From Streptacidiphilus sp. ASG 303 (GTDB taxonomy: Bacteria > Actinomycetota > Actinomycetes > Streptomycetales > Streptomycetaceae): a stretch of DNA of 64,000 nucleotides. Shown here piece by piece: positions 1 through 7,533 of the stretch (its first letter is position 1; each line of letters opens with the position of its first letter). The stretch spans positions 1-64,000 of the forward strand of contig NZ_JAJLRA010000031.1 of assembly GCF_020991365.1 (NCBI RefSeq), read 5' to 3'. The notes beneath the pieces are model-generated. The model saw only the letters and a list, made by a program, of their open reading frames with translations. It was not told where the DNA came from and did no database searches. The position numbers were made by a program, and so were the translations under genes.

Positions 1-51
1 CAACGCTGGCTGCACACGATCGAGGGGCGGTCCCATGAAGACCGCCCCTGA
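1..51 (+). CDS. 3' end of an unidentified reading frame (partial)
   Basis: Frame 1 is open from the window edge to a TGA at 49-51 and ends in ...TIEGRSHEDRP. Only 16 residues are visible and I do not recognise them. A second small frame begins at the ATG at 35, overlapping this one by 17 bases, an arrangement typical of translationally coupled pairs. The bases here are less G/C-biased than the genes to the right, so this edge may be accessory DNA. It could also be noncoding. Confidence 0.2.
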   Translation, partial: QRWLHTIEGRSHEDRP

Positions 52-127
52 TGAGACGTTCGCCCACTACACTCACGCGCGCAGGCCTCTGAACAGGCAA
101 AACGTCGAAGTCCTGCTGGAGTACTAG
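35..127 (+). CDS. small 30-residue ORF of unknown function
   Basis: ATG at 35 to TAG at 125-127, 30 residues, starting MKTAPDETF and ending EVLLEY. It overlaps the end of the preceding partial frame and its stop overlaps the stop of the convergent TetR gene by about three bases. No motif is recognised and no clear ribosome site is visible. The overlap with an upstream frame is the only argument for it; it could be the tail of a small two-gene unit or chance. Confidence 0.2.
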   Translation: MKTAPDETFAHYTHARRPLNRQNVEVLLEY

Positions 128-708
128 CCGCCCGCCCGGTGCGACGCGGAGCGCGGGTCGATGAGGCCGTGCAGCAGGGCGGCGATGGCGGGGGCGGGGG
201 TGAAGTCGTCCTCCGGGTCGACCAGCTGGCCGGCGAGCAGCCCGTCCACCAGCGCGAGCAGCCGGCGCAGGTCGCCTGCGGGGTCGTGCGAGCCGAGGTC
301 GGCGAGGAGCGGGGCCAGCCAGGCCGCCAGCCGGCGGCGGGCGGCCTGCAGGGCCGTGCGCAGCGCCGGCTGCCGGGCCGCCTCGGCGAACACGGCGTGC
401 CGTGCGAGCGTGAGCTCCCGGTCGGTGCTGCCCAGTGCCTCCACCACGCTGCCCAGCCGTACGGCGAACCCGTCGATGCCGCCCGCCCCCGTCCGCACGG
501 CCGGGCCCGTCCACAGCGCCGTCTCCCGCTCCAGCAGCCGCCCCAGCACCCCGGTCAGCAGGGCCTCGCGGGTGCGGAAACGGTTCGACGTGGACCCGGT
601 CGGCACGCCCGCCCGGGCGTCCACCGCCCGGTGGGTCAGCCGGCGGATCCCGCCGTGGGCGAGGACGCCGATCGCGGCGTCGAGCAGGAGCAGTTCGCGG
701 TCCGACAC
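124..708 (-). CDS. TetR/AcrR-family transcriptional regulator
   Basis: 194 residues, GTG start at 706-708. Residues about 8-50 form the TetR helix-turn-helix: a helix with the AHGGIRRLT turn, AVDARAGVPTGS as the recognition helix region, then NRFRTREALL. The C-terminal ligand domain is helical with no residue-level clue to the ligand. No Shine-Dalgarno sequence precedes the GTG, so the message may be leaderless. A perfect 15-bp dyad (718-750) lies 9 bases upstream and between this gene and the divergent esterase gene, so the protein probably represses both. The family assignment is firm; target and ligand are inference. Confidence 0.9.
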   Translation of the reverse strand: MSDRELLLLDAAIGVLAHGGIRRLTHRAVDARAGVPTGSTSNRFRTREALLTGVLGRLLERETALWTGPAVRTGAGGIDGFAVRLGSVVEALGSTDRELTLARHAVFAEAARQPALRTALQAARRRLAAWLAPLLADLGSHDPAGDLRRLLALVDGLLAGQLVDPEDDFTPAPAIAALLHGLIDPRSASHRAGG

Positions 709-717
709 GGAGGAAGA

Positions 718-750
718 CTACACCGGTAGTCGCATCGACTACCGGTGTAG
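718..750. promoter_or_regulatory. operator-like perfect inverted repeat between tetR and esterase genes
   Basis: Two 15-base arms, 718-732 (CTACACCGGTAGTCG) and 736-750, are exact reverse complements separated by CAT. The site is in the divergent intergenic region, 9 bases from the GTG of the TetR gene and 80 bases from the esterase ATG. Length and symmetry suit a TetR-family dimer or dimer pair. Binding by the adjacent regulator is inferred from position. Confidence 0.75.
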
Positions 751-830
751 TACGTTGACGGGACCCCGCCTGCCGCGGCCCCGCACCGCCCGCCCCGGGC
801 GGCAGGACCGCACCCCCCGGAGGAGCCGCC

Positions 831-2048
831 ATGCCGATCGGCTACCTGGCCACCGTGGGCGTGGTGGTCGTGGGCACGCTCCTGGCCCTGGCGCCGCTGC
901 GCCGCCCCCGTCCGCTCGGGACGCTGAGCTGGTTCCTCAGCGCCGTCGTCAACGAGTCGCCCTTCGCCGGGCTCTCCTGGGTGCTCGCGGCGACGGTGCT
1001 CGCCTGCGCGCAGGGCGACTTCCACGGGCCCGCCGTCCTGGCCGCCTCGGGCGCGGTCTGCACCGTCGTCGCCGCGACCCCCGTCCTGGCCCGGCGGGCC
1101 CTGCGCGCGGGAGCGGCCGTGGACCGTGCGCTCGACGAGGGCCTCGGCCCGGGGTTCCGCGCCGCCGGCGGCGTCGGCGCCGTGGACGGCGTCGGCGGCA
1201 CCGGCGACAGGCCCCCGGCGGGCCGCGTCCGCCGGCTGCCCTGGGCCCGGATCCTCCTCGCCCCGCTGCCCCTGTCCCGCCGGGGCGTCCGGCGGACCGC
1301 GAACCTCCCGTACGGCCCCCACGGCAGGCGCAACCGTCTGGACGTCCACCGCGGCCGGGACCGCTCCCCCGGCGCGCCGATCCTGATCCACCTCCACGGC
1401 GGCGGCTTCCGGACGGGCCGCAAGAGCTTCTACGCCCGTGCCCTGCTCCACGGTTTCGCCCGGCAGGGCTGGGTGTGCATCAGCGCCAACTACCGGCTGC
1501 GCCCGGGTGCCGCGTTCCACGACTTCGTGGTCGACGTCAAACGGGTGGTCGTCTGGGCCCGGGAGCACGCAGCGGAGCACGGCGCTGATCCGGCCTGCAT
1601 CGTCCTCGCGGGGAGCTCCGCGGGCGCCCACCTCGCCGTCACCGCGGCGTTCACCGCCGGCGACCCGGCGTTCCAGCCGGGTTTCGAGGACGAGGACACG
1701 TCGGTGGCCGCAGCGATCGGACTCTACGGCTACTACGGCCGCATCGAGCCCGGGCCGCAGCCCTCGTCCCCGGCCGACCACGTCCACCCCGGGGTGCCGC
1801 CCCTGCTGATCGCACACGGCGACCAGGACACCTTCGTGCCGCCCGGGCACGCGCGGCGGTTCGTCGCGGACGTGCGCGCCGTCTCGGCCGGCCCCGTCGT
1901 CCACGTCGAACTGCCCGGCGCGCAGCACTCGTTCGACCTGTTCCACTCGATCCGGTTCGCGATCCTCATCGACGGCCTGCAGGCGTTCACGGCGTGGGTC
2001 CGTTCGCCCGGGCGGGCGGCCGGGCCGGGGGCGCCGCCGCCGACGTGA
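831..2048 (+). CDS. membrane-anchored alpha/beta hydrolase (HSL-type esterase/lipase)
   Basis: 405 residues, ATG at 831 with a GGAGG ribosome site a few bases upstream. The first about 95 residues contain two or three hydrophobic segments that probably anchor it in the membrane. The catalytic domain follows: oxyanion-hole HGGGF from about residue 189, nucleophile elbow GSSAG at 261-265 (Ser263), HGDQD with Asp333 as the probable acid, and His366 in GAQHSF. This order is that of the hormone-sensitive-lipase/carboxylesterase group. It is divergent from a TetR gene and shares its operator-like dyad, so it is probably induced by the TetR ligand. The substrate is unknown; xenobiotic or lipid ester cleavage is inference. 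Confidence 0.88.
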   Translation: MPIGYLATVGVVVVGTLLALAPLRRPRPLGTLSWFLSAVVNESPFAGLSWVLAATVLACAQGDFHGPAVLAASGAVCTVVAATPVLARRALRAGAAVDRALDEGLGPGFRAAGGVGAVDGVGGTGDRPPAGRVRRLPWARILLAPLPLSRRGVRRTANLPYGPHGRRNRLDVHRGRDRSPGAPILIHLHGGGFRTGRKSFYARALLHGFARQGWVCISANYRLRPGAAFHDFVVDVKRVVVWAREHAAEHGADPACIVLAGSSAGAHLAVTAAFTAGDPAFQPGFEDEDTSVAAAIGLYGYYGRIEPGPQPSSPADHVHPGVPPLLIAHGDQDTFVPPGHARRFVADVRAVSAGPVVHVELPGAQHSFDLFHSIRFAILIDGLQAFTAWVRSPGRAAGPGAPPPT

Positions 2049-2103
2049 CCGGACCGGTCGCCCCCCCCGGCCGCGGCGGTGGGGGCGCCCGACCGCGTCC
2101 CGG

Positions 2104-2147
2104 CCGTCCGCCGGCCGTCCGCCGGTTGTCCGCCGGTCGTCCGCCGG
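2104..2147. repeat. four tandem 11-bp repeats
   Basis: Four consecutive copies of NNGTCCGCCGG (2104-2114, 2115-2125, 2126-2136, 2137-2147); only the first two bases vary. They fill part of the gap between the esterase and msrA genes. In so G+C-rich a genome slippage could generate them, but exact 11-base phasing, close to one helical turn, is also compatible with stacked protein binding. Confidence 0.8.
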
Positions 2148-2266
2148 CCGGGCGGCCGCGGAATCGCCCGGAACCCCCGCGCGTTGGAACGGGAGGCCAG
2201 GGAGGCCGGTGGTGTGCGAGCCGGGCGGCCCGGGTGACCGAGCAGACCGACAGTGGAGGGGCCGTA

Positions 2267-2779
2267 ATGGCAACGCAGACGCAGAGGGCCGTGCTGGCGG
2301 GGGGATGCTTCTGGGGGATGCAGGACCTGATCCGGCGGCTGCCCGGCGTGACGGCGACCCGGGTCGGGTACACCGGCGGTGACGTGCCGAACGCGACGTA
2401 CCGCAACCACGGCACCCACGCGGAGGCCATCGAGATCCTCTACGACCCCGAGAGGACCGACTACCGCACGCTCCTGGAGTTCTTCTTCCAGATCCACGAC
2501 CCGAGCACCAGGAACCGCCAGGGCAACGACATCGGCCTCAGCTACCGCTCGGCGATCTACTACGTGGACGACGAGCAGAAGCGGATCGCCGAGGACACCA
2601 TCGCGGACGTGGACGCCTCCGGACTGTGGCCGGGCAAGGTCGTCACGGAGGTCGAGCCGGTCGGCCCCTTCTGGGAGGCCGAGCCCGAGCACCAGGACTA
2701 CCTGGAGCGCTACCCGGACGGCTACACCTGCCACTTCCCGCGCCCGGGATGGCGGCTGCCCGTCCGCGGGGAGGGCTGA
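2267..2779 (+). CDS. msrA: peptide-methionine (S)-S-oxide reductase
   Basis: 170 residues from ATG 2267, chosen over longer in-frame extensions because the protein family begins at this point and GTGGAGGGG precedes it. MsrA reduces methionine-S-sulfoxide in proteins and free form, using a catalytic cysteine. GGCFWG with Cys14 is the active-site motif, and [13 protein letters not shown] and IHDP are family blocks. The C-terminus carries no obvious resolving-cysteine pair. It lies just upstream of a cystathionine synthase/lyase gene, a methionine-linked neighbourhood, but a terminator-like stem follows it, so the two are probably separate transcripts. Confidence 0.96.
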   Translation: MATQTQRAVLAGGCFWGMQDLIRRLPGVTATRVGYTGGDVPNATYRNHGTHAEAIEILYDPERTDYRTLLEFFFQIHDPSTRNRQGNDIGLSYRSAIYYVDDEQKRIAEDTIADVDASGLWPGKVVTEVEPVGPFWEAEPEHQDYLERYPDGYTCHFPRPGWRLPVRGEG

Positions 2780-2781
2780 CC

Positions 2782-2827
2782 GCCCGCGGGGAGGGCCGGC
2801 CGCGCGGTGCGGCCCTCCCCCGCGGGC
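2782..2827 (+). terminator. stem-loop after msrA
   Basis: A 16-base arm at 2782-2797 pairs with 2811-2827 with one bulged C; the loop is 13 bases. It starts 3 bases after the msrA stop codon. No T run follows, as is usual for streptomycete terminators. Confidence 0.6.
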
Positions 2828-2936
2828 GGGGGAGGGCCGGGCCCGGGGCCGCGCCGCCGGGCCGGGCCTGCGCCCCGCAGCCCCGGCGGTGCCCCGCCGC
2901 GGGCCGTACGGTGCGCTGGCGGCCCCGCGCGCGGGC

Positions 2937-2942
2937 TACGCT
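2937..2942 (+). promoter_or_regulatory. -10 box of a probable leaderless metB promoter
   Basis: TACGCT ends 8 bases before the metB ATG and no Shine-Dalgarno sequence is present, so transcription should start at or within a base or two of the start codon. Confidence 0.5.
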
Positions 2943-2950
2943 CGGACACC

Positions 2951-4108
2951 ATGAGCGACCAGCACGGGCAGCACTACGCCTTCGAGACCCTTGCCATCCA
3001 CGCGGGCCAGGAGGCCGACCCGCAGACGGGGGCGGTGGTCCCGCCCATCTACCAGGTCTCCACCTACAAGCAGGACGGCGTCGGCGGCCTGCGCGGCGGC
3101 TACGAGTACAGCCGCTCGGCCAACCCGACCCGCACCGCGCTGGAGGAGAACCTCGCGGCGCTGGAGGGCGGCCGGCGCGGCCTGGCGTTCGCCTCCGGCC
3201 TGGCGGCCGAGGACTGCCTGCTGCGCACGGTCCTCAAGCCGGGCGACCACATCCTGATCCCGAACGACGCCTACGGCGGCACCTTCCGCCTCTTCTCCAA
3301 GGTGCTCCAGCGCTGGGGCGTGGAGTGGTCGGTGGCCAACATGCACGACCCGGAGTCGGTCCGGGCCGGGGTGCGCACCACCACGAAGGTGCTGTGGGTG
3401 GAGACGCCGAGCAACCCGCTCCTGGGCATCGCCGACATCGCCGCGCTGGCCCAGATCTCGCGGGAGGCGGGCGCGCTGCTGGTCGTGGACAACACCTTCG
3501 CCAGCCCGTACCTGCAGCAGCCGCTGGCCCTGGGCGCGGACGTGGTGGTCCACTCCACCACCAAGTACATGGGCGGCCACTCGGACGTGGTGGGCGGCGC
3601 CCTGGTGACGGCCGACGCGGAGCTGGGCGAGCAGCTGGCCTACCACCAGAACGCGATGGGCGGCGTGGCCGGCCCGTTCGACTCCTGGCTGGTGCTGCGC
3701 GGCATCAAGACCCTCGGCGTGCGCATGGACCGGCACTGCGAGAACGCGGTGCGGATCGCCGACATGCTCACCGGCCACCCGAAGGTGGTGCAGGTCCTCT
3801 ACCCCGGGCTGCCGGAGCACGCGGGGCACGAGGTGGCGGCCAAGCAGATGAGGGCGTTCGGCGGCATGGTGTCGTTCCGCGTGGCGGGCGGCGAGCAGGC
3901 GGCCGTGGACGTGTGCAACCGGGCGCGGCTGTTCACGCTGGGCGAGTCGCTGGGCGGTGTGGAGTCGCTGATCGAGCACCCGGGCCGGATGACGCACGCG
4001 TCGGCGGCGGGTTCGGCGCTGGAGGTCCCGGCGGACCTGGTGCGGCTGTCGGTCGGCATCGAGTCCGCCGACGACCTGCTGGCGGACCTCACCGAGGCGC
4101 TGGGCTGA
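2951..4108 (+). CDS. metB: cystathionine gamma-synthase / gamma-lyase (PLP enzyme)
   Basis: 385 residues, ATG at 2951. Cys/Met-metabolism PLP family (trans-sulfuration). The family block around STTKYMGGHSDVVGG contains Lys205, the expected Schiff-base lysine, with VDNTFASP containing the conserved Asp upstream and SLGGVESL and HASAAGS near the C-terminus. The enzyme either condenses an activated homoserine with cysteine to form cystathionine or cleaves cystathionine; sequence alone does not separate synthase from lyase, and actinobacterial members often do both. A TACGCT box 8 bases upstream and no ribosome site suggest a leaderless message. A MarR gene converges on its 3' end. Confidence 0.9.
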   Translation: MSDQHGQHYAFETLAIHAGQEADPQTGAVVPPIYQVSTYKQDGVGGLRGGYEYSRSANPTRTALEENLAALEGGRRGLAFASGLAAEDCLLRTVLKPGDHILIPNDAYGGTFRLFSKVLQRWGVEWSVANMHDPESVRAGVRTTTKVLWVETPSNPLLGIADIAALAQISREAGALLVVDNTFASPYLQQPLALGADVVVHSTTKYMGGHSDVVGGALVTADAELGEQLAYHQNAMGGVAGPFDSWLVLRGIKTLGVRMDRHCENAVRIADMLTGHPKVVQVLYPGLPEHAGHEVAAKQMRAFGGMVSFRVAGGEQAAVDVCNRARLFTLGESLGGVESLIEHPGRMTHASAAGSALEVPADLVRLSVGIESADDLLADLTEALG

Positions 4109-4139
4109 GACGGCCCGCCCGGGACGGCCGTCCCGGGAC

Positions 4140-4169
4140 GCCGGGCCGGGGCGTCGCCCCCGGCCCGGC
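4140..4169. terminator. bidirectional terminator between metB and marR-type gene
   Basis: Twelve-base arms at 4140-4151 and 4158-4169 are complementary around a 6-base loop. The position midway between two convergent stop codons (4108 and 4190) supports a shared terminator. Confidence 0.7.
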
Positions 4170-4189
4170 CCCGCCGCCGGGGCGCGCGG

Positions 4190-4678
4190 TCAGCGGCTCG
4201 GCACCGCCGCCGGGTCCTGGGCGCCGCCCCCGGCGGCGTAGGACTCCATGGAGAGGTTGAAGCGGGCCAGCAGCTCGCAGAAGGCCTCCCGATCCTCCTG
4301 CGGCCAGTCGGCGACGAGCCGCCTGACCAGCTCCTGGCGGCTGCTGCGGACCTCCTCCAGCCGTTCGCTCCCCAGCGGGGAGAGGCCGAGGAAGACGGCC
4401 CGCTTGTCGTCGGGGTTCTGGACCCGCTCGACGAGCCCGGCGTCGACCAGGGGCGCGACCTGCCGGGTGACGGTCGAGGAGTCGATGCCCAGGGCGTCCG
4501 CGAGGGCCTTGACGCCCATGGGCCCCTGCCAGTCCAGCCGGTTGAGCAGCAGGAACGCGGCGCGGTCCATCGAGTTGCGCTGGCTGCCGACACCGCCGAT
4601 GCGGACCTGCTCGACCCGGCGGGCGAAGATCGCCACCTGGTACTGCAGGCGGTCGTGGAGGACGTGGTCCGAGGTCAT
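4190..4678 (-). CDS. MarR-family transcriptional regulator
   Basis: 162 residues, start ATG at 4676-4678 chosen because the MarR fold begins directly after it. Winged helix: AAFLLLNRLDWQGPMGVKALADALGIDSSTVTRQVAPLVDAGLVERVQNPDDKR is covered in residues about 38-90, with STVTRQVAPL as the recognition helix and DDKR in the wing. One cysteine (in AFCELL) is present, so a redox switch is possible but not shown. It converges on metB and does not share a promoter with it. No own dyad is evident in the upstream 80 bases. Confidence 0.92.
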   Translation of the reverse strand: MTSDHVLHDRLQYQVAIFARRVEQVRIGGVGSQRNSMDRAAFLLLNRLDWQGPMGVKALADALGIDSSTVTRQVAPLVDAGLVERVQNPDDKRAVFLGLSPLGSERLEEVRSSRQELVRRLVADWPQEDREAFCELLARFNLSMESYAAGGGAQDPAAVPSR

Positions 4679-4995
4679 GGCGGCTCGCGGTGTTCGATCG
4701 GTGCTGTGCGCCGCGGCCCTCCGGGTGCCGGGCCCGGCGCCTCCGAGGGTACGCGGACCGGGCCCTCGCACGTAACGCCCCGAACCGCGCGAACTTTCGG
4801 CTCCGCCGTGCCCTCCGTGCCCCCTCCGTGGCTCCTCCGCGCCCCCTCCGTGCCCCCTCCGCGCCCTGCCGCGCCTCCTTCCGCGCCCGCGCCGGGCTCC
4901 TGCCGGCCCCCTCCCGGGCGCCCGCCGGAACGTCCTCCGGTGCGCCGCCGCCCGCACGCCCGGTCCGGGGCGCCGCGCCGTCCTACGCTGGCACC
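4679..4995. other. intergenic region between marR-type gene and ilvA
   Basis: 317 bases. From 4811 to about 4866 it carries five or six imperfect direct copies of an 11-12 base unit, CCCTCCGTGCC / CCCTCCGCGCC. The ilvA -10 box (TACGCT) is at 4984-4989. I see no convincing reading frame or operator; a promoter for the marR-type gene must lie at the left end but has no clear consensus. Confidence 0.6.
4984..4989 (+). promoter_or_regulatory. -10 box of a probable leaderless ilvA promoter
   Basis: TACGCT is followed by six bases and then the ilvA ATG, with no ribosome site between. The spacing fits transcription starting at the A of ATG. Confidence 0.55.
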
Positions 4996-6213
4996 ATGCA
5001 CAGCTGGACGGTCACCGTCGACGACGTGCGCGGCGCGCACAAGATGCTCGCGGGCGTGGCCCGGGTGACCCCCATGGAGGGCAGCCGCCACCTCTCCTCC
5101 CTGACGGGCTTCCCGGTCCACCTCAAGTGCGAGAACCTGCAGCGCACGGGCTCGTTCAAGCTGCGCGGCGCGTACGTGCGGATCGCCGGCCTCTCGCCGG
5201 TGGAGCGCGCCGCGGGGGTGGTGGCGGCGAGCGCCGGCAACCACGCGCAGGGGGTGGCGCTGGCGGCGTCGCTCCTGGGGGTGCGCTCCACCGTCTTCAT
5301 GCCGTCGGCCGCGCCGCTGCCGAAGGTGGAGGCCACCCGCGGCTACGGCGCCGAGGTGCGGCTGCACGGGCTGAACGTCGACGAGGCCCTGACGGCGGCC
5401 CGGGAGTTCGCGGAGACCGCGGGCGCGGTCCTCGTCCACCCCTTCGACCACCCGGACGTGGTGGCCGGCCAGGGCACGGTGGGGCTGGAGATCCTGGAGC
5501 AGTGCCCCGAGGTCCGCACGATCCTGGTGGGGACGGGCGGCGGCGGGCTGCTGGCGGGGATCGCGGCGGCGGTGAAGCCGCTGCGGCCGGACGTGCGGGT
5601 GGTCGGGGTGCAGGCGGCCGGCGCGGCCGCGTACCCGCCGTCGCTGGCGGCGGGGCGGCCGGTGCCGCTGGAGTCGTTCGCGACGATGGCCGACGGGATC
5701 ATGGTGGGGATGCCCGGCGACGTGCCGTTCGCCGTGGTGGAGGCCCTGGCGGACGGGGTGCGCACGGTCTCCGAGGACTCCCTCTCCCGGGCGCTCCTGC
5801 TCTGCCTGGAGCGGATGAAGCTGGTGGTGGAGCCGGCCGGGGCGAGCCCGGTGGCCCTGCTGCTCCAGGAGCCGCAGGCGGTCGAGGGGCCGGTGGTGGC
5901 GGTGCTCTCCGGCGGGAACGTCGACCCGCTGCTGATGCAGCGGGTGCTGCGGCACGGCATGGCGGCGGCGGGCCGGTACCTGTCGCTGCGCCTGCTGCTG
6001 GTCGACCGGCCGGGGGCGCTGGCGACCCTGCTCGGCGTGCTCTCCCGGGTGGACGCCAACGTGGTGGACGTGGCGCACGTGCGGACCGCGCCGCAGATCG
6101 GCCTCGCGGAGGCCGAGGTGGACCTGCACCTGGAGACCAAGGGGCCGGACCACTGCGCCGCGGTCCTGGCGGAGCTGCGCGAGGCGGGTTACACGGTGCT
6201 GCGGCAGGGCTGA
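4996..6213 (+). CDS. ilvA: threonine ammonia-lyase (threonine dehydratase) with C-terminal ACT domain
   Basis: 405 residues. PLP fold type II enzyme converting L-threonine to 2-oxobutanoate and ammonia, the first step toward isoleucine. CENLQRTGSFKLRGA contains Lys55, the PLP lysine; SAGNHAQG and the glycine loop GTGGGG (phosphate cup) are clear. Residues about 330-405 form one ACT-like domain beginning LRLLLVDRPGALATLLG, so this is the short form with a single regulatory domain, seen in many actinobacteria, rather than the two-domain E. coli IlvA. A biodegradative role is possible. The start is set by the TACGCT box six bases upstream. Confidence 0.93.
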   Translation: MHSWTVTVDDVRGAHKMLAGVARVTPMEGSRHLSSLTGFPVHLKCENLQRTGSFKLRGAYVRIAGLSPVERAAGVVAASAGNHAQGVALAASLLGVRSTVFMPSAAPLPKVEATRGYGAEVRLHGLNVDEALTAAREFAETAGAVLVHPFDHPDVVAGQGTVGLEILEQCPEVRTILVGTGGGGLLAGIAAAVKPLRPDVRVVGVQAAGAAAYPPSLAAGRPVPLESFATMADGIMVGMPGDVPFAVVEALADGVRTVSEDSLSRALLLCLERMKLVVEPAGASPVALLLQEPQAVEGPVVAVLSGGNVDPLLMQRVLRHGMAAAGRYLSLRLLLVDRPGALATLLGVLSRVDANVVDVAHVRTAPQIGLAEAEVDLHLETKGPDHCAAVLAELREAGYTVLRQG

Positions 6214-6527
6214 GGCCGGGCCGGGTCCGCCCGACCCGACCCGCCCCGGCCGTCGGCCCGACCCGTCCCGGCCTGCGGGAACGTCAAATCGGTGGGCCGT
6301 TGTCAGTGGCACCCGCCATGCTGGTACCCGCCCCGCGACGCCGTCGCGGGGCCGGACGGCGTGCGAGGGGTCCCTGCACCCCCTTCACGCCTTGACGCGA
6401 TACATCGCGTTCTGCCATCGTCGTCGCAACACGCGATGTATCGCCTTTGGTGCATCCGCGTGCGCACGGTCCGGCACACACCGCTGTGCACACCGCACCG
6501 GCCGGCCACGGGAGAAGAGAGAGGCAC
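6214..6527 (+). other. intergenic region upstream of the ABC exporter operon
   Basis: 314 bases. G+C-rich imperfect stems follow the ilvA stop. The right half has a TTGACG hexamer (6392-6397), the two dyads described at 6396-6445, then about 75 bases of leader ending in GGAGAAGAGAGAGG before the ATG. No gene is seen. Confidence 0.6.
6396..6445. promoter_or_regulatory. paired dyad operator upstream of ABC exporter
   Basis: GCGATACATCGCG (6397-6409) and its exact reverse complement (6432-6444) face each other across 22 bases. Each copy is also nearly symmetric by itself (CGCGA-TACA-TCGCG at 6396-6409; CGCGA-TGTA-TCGC at 6432-6444), so there are probably two dimer sites. The left site overlaps the TTGACG -35-like hexamer, so occupancy should repress the exporter. 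The regulator is not encoded in this interval. Confidence 0.7.
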
Positions 6528-7532
6528 ATGGCGGCAGCCATCACCGCCGAAGGACTGGTGAAGACCTTCGGCGACGTACGAGCCCTGGACGGGGTCGACC
6601 TGGAGGTGCCCGAGGGCACCGTGCTCGGTCTCCTCGGTCCCAACGGCGCGGGCAAGACCACCACGGTCCGGGTGCTCACCACCCTGCTGCGCCCCGACGC
6701 CGGCCGCGCCGTCGTCGCCGGCGTGGACGTGCTGAAGGAGCCCAACCGGGTCCGCAGCCTGATCGGGCTCTCCGGCCAGTACGCGGCCGTGGACGAGTAC
6801 CTCACCGGCCGCGAGAACCTCCAGATGGTCGGCGAGCTGTACCAGATGAAGCCCCGGGAGGCGAAGGCCCGCGCCCTGGAGCTGCTGGAGTGGTTCAACC
6901 TCTCCGAGGCGGCCGACCGCACGGCCAAGACCTACTCCGGCGGCATGCGCCGCCGCCTCGACCTCGCAGCCGCCCTGGTGGTCCGCCCGCCGGTGATGTT
7001 CCTCGACGAGCCGACCACGGGCCTGGACCCGCGCAACCGGCTCGCCCTGTGGGAGGTCATCGAGACCCTGGTCGCACAGGGCACCACCCTGCTGCTCACC
7101 ACGCAGTACCTGGAGGAGGCCGACCGCCTCGCCCACGACATCGCCGTGGTCGACCACGGGCAGGTCATCGCCCGCGGCTCCGCCGACGAGCTCAAGGCGC
7201 AGATCGGCGGCGAGCGGGTGGAGGTCGTGGTCCACAACCGCGAGCTCATCCCGACCGCGCTGGAGGCGCTCACCCCCTACGCCAAGGGCGAGCCCGCCGT
7301 CGAACAGCACACCCGCCGGATCACCGTGCCCGTCAGCGGCGGCGCCCGGGTGCTCGCCGACGTCATCCGCGAGCTCGACGGCCGGAACATCATCATCGAC
7401 GACATCGGCCTGCGCCGCCCGACCCTGGACGACGTCTTCCTCTCCCTCACCGGCCACGCCGCCGAGGACTCCGAGGAGGGCGCCGCCAAGGACGCCGACG
7501 GCAGCGGCACCACCACCGGAAAGGACGCATGA
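6528..7532 (+). CDS. ABC transporter ATP-binding protein, DrrA type
   Basis: 334 residues with GGAGAAGAGAGAGG directly upstream. Nucleotide-binding domain: Walker A GPNGAGKTTT near residues 37-46, Q-loop in IGLSGQYAAVDEYLTGRENL, signature YSGGMRRRLD, Walker B VMFLDEPT, D-loop GLDPRNR and the switch His replaced in the family-typical LLLTTQYLEEAD. A C-terminal extension of the DrrA type (about residues 225-315) follows. DrrA proteins energise export of anthracyclines and other drugs with a DrrB permease, which is the next gene one base downstream. Substrate is not predictable from sequence. Expression is probably controlled by the dyads at 6396-6445. Confidence 0.93.
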   Translation: MAAAITAEGLVKTFGDVRALDGVDLEVPEGTVLGLLGPNGAGKTTTVRVLTTLLRPDAGRAVVAGVDVLKEPNRVRSLIGLSGQYAAVDEYLTGRENLQMVGELYQMKPREAKARALELLEWFNLSEAADRTAKTYSGGMRRRLDLAAALVVRPPVMFLDEPTTGLDPRNRLALWEVIETLVAQGTTLLLTTQYLEEADRLAHDIAVVDHGQVIARGSADELKAQIGGERVEVVVHNRELIPTALEALTPYAKGEPAVEQHTRRITVPVSGGARVLADVIRELDGRNIIIDDIGLRRPTLDDVFLSLTGHAAEDSEEGAAKDADGSGTTTGKDA

Positions 7533-7533
7533 C

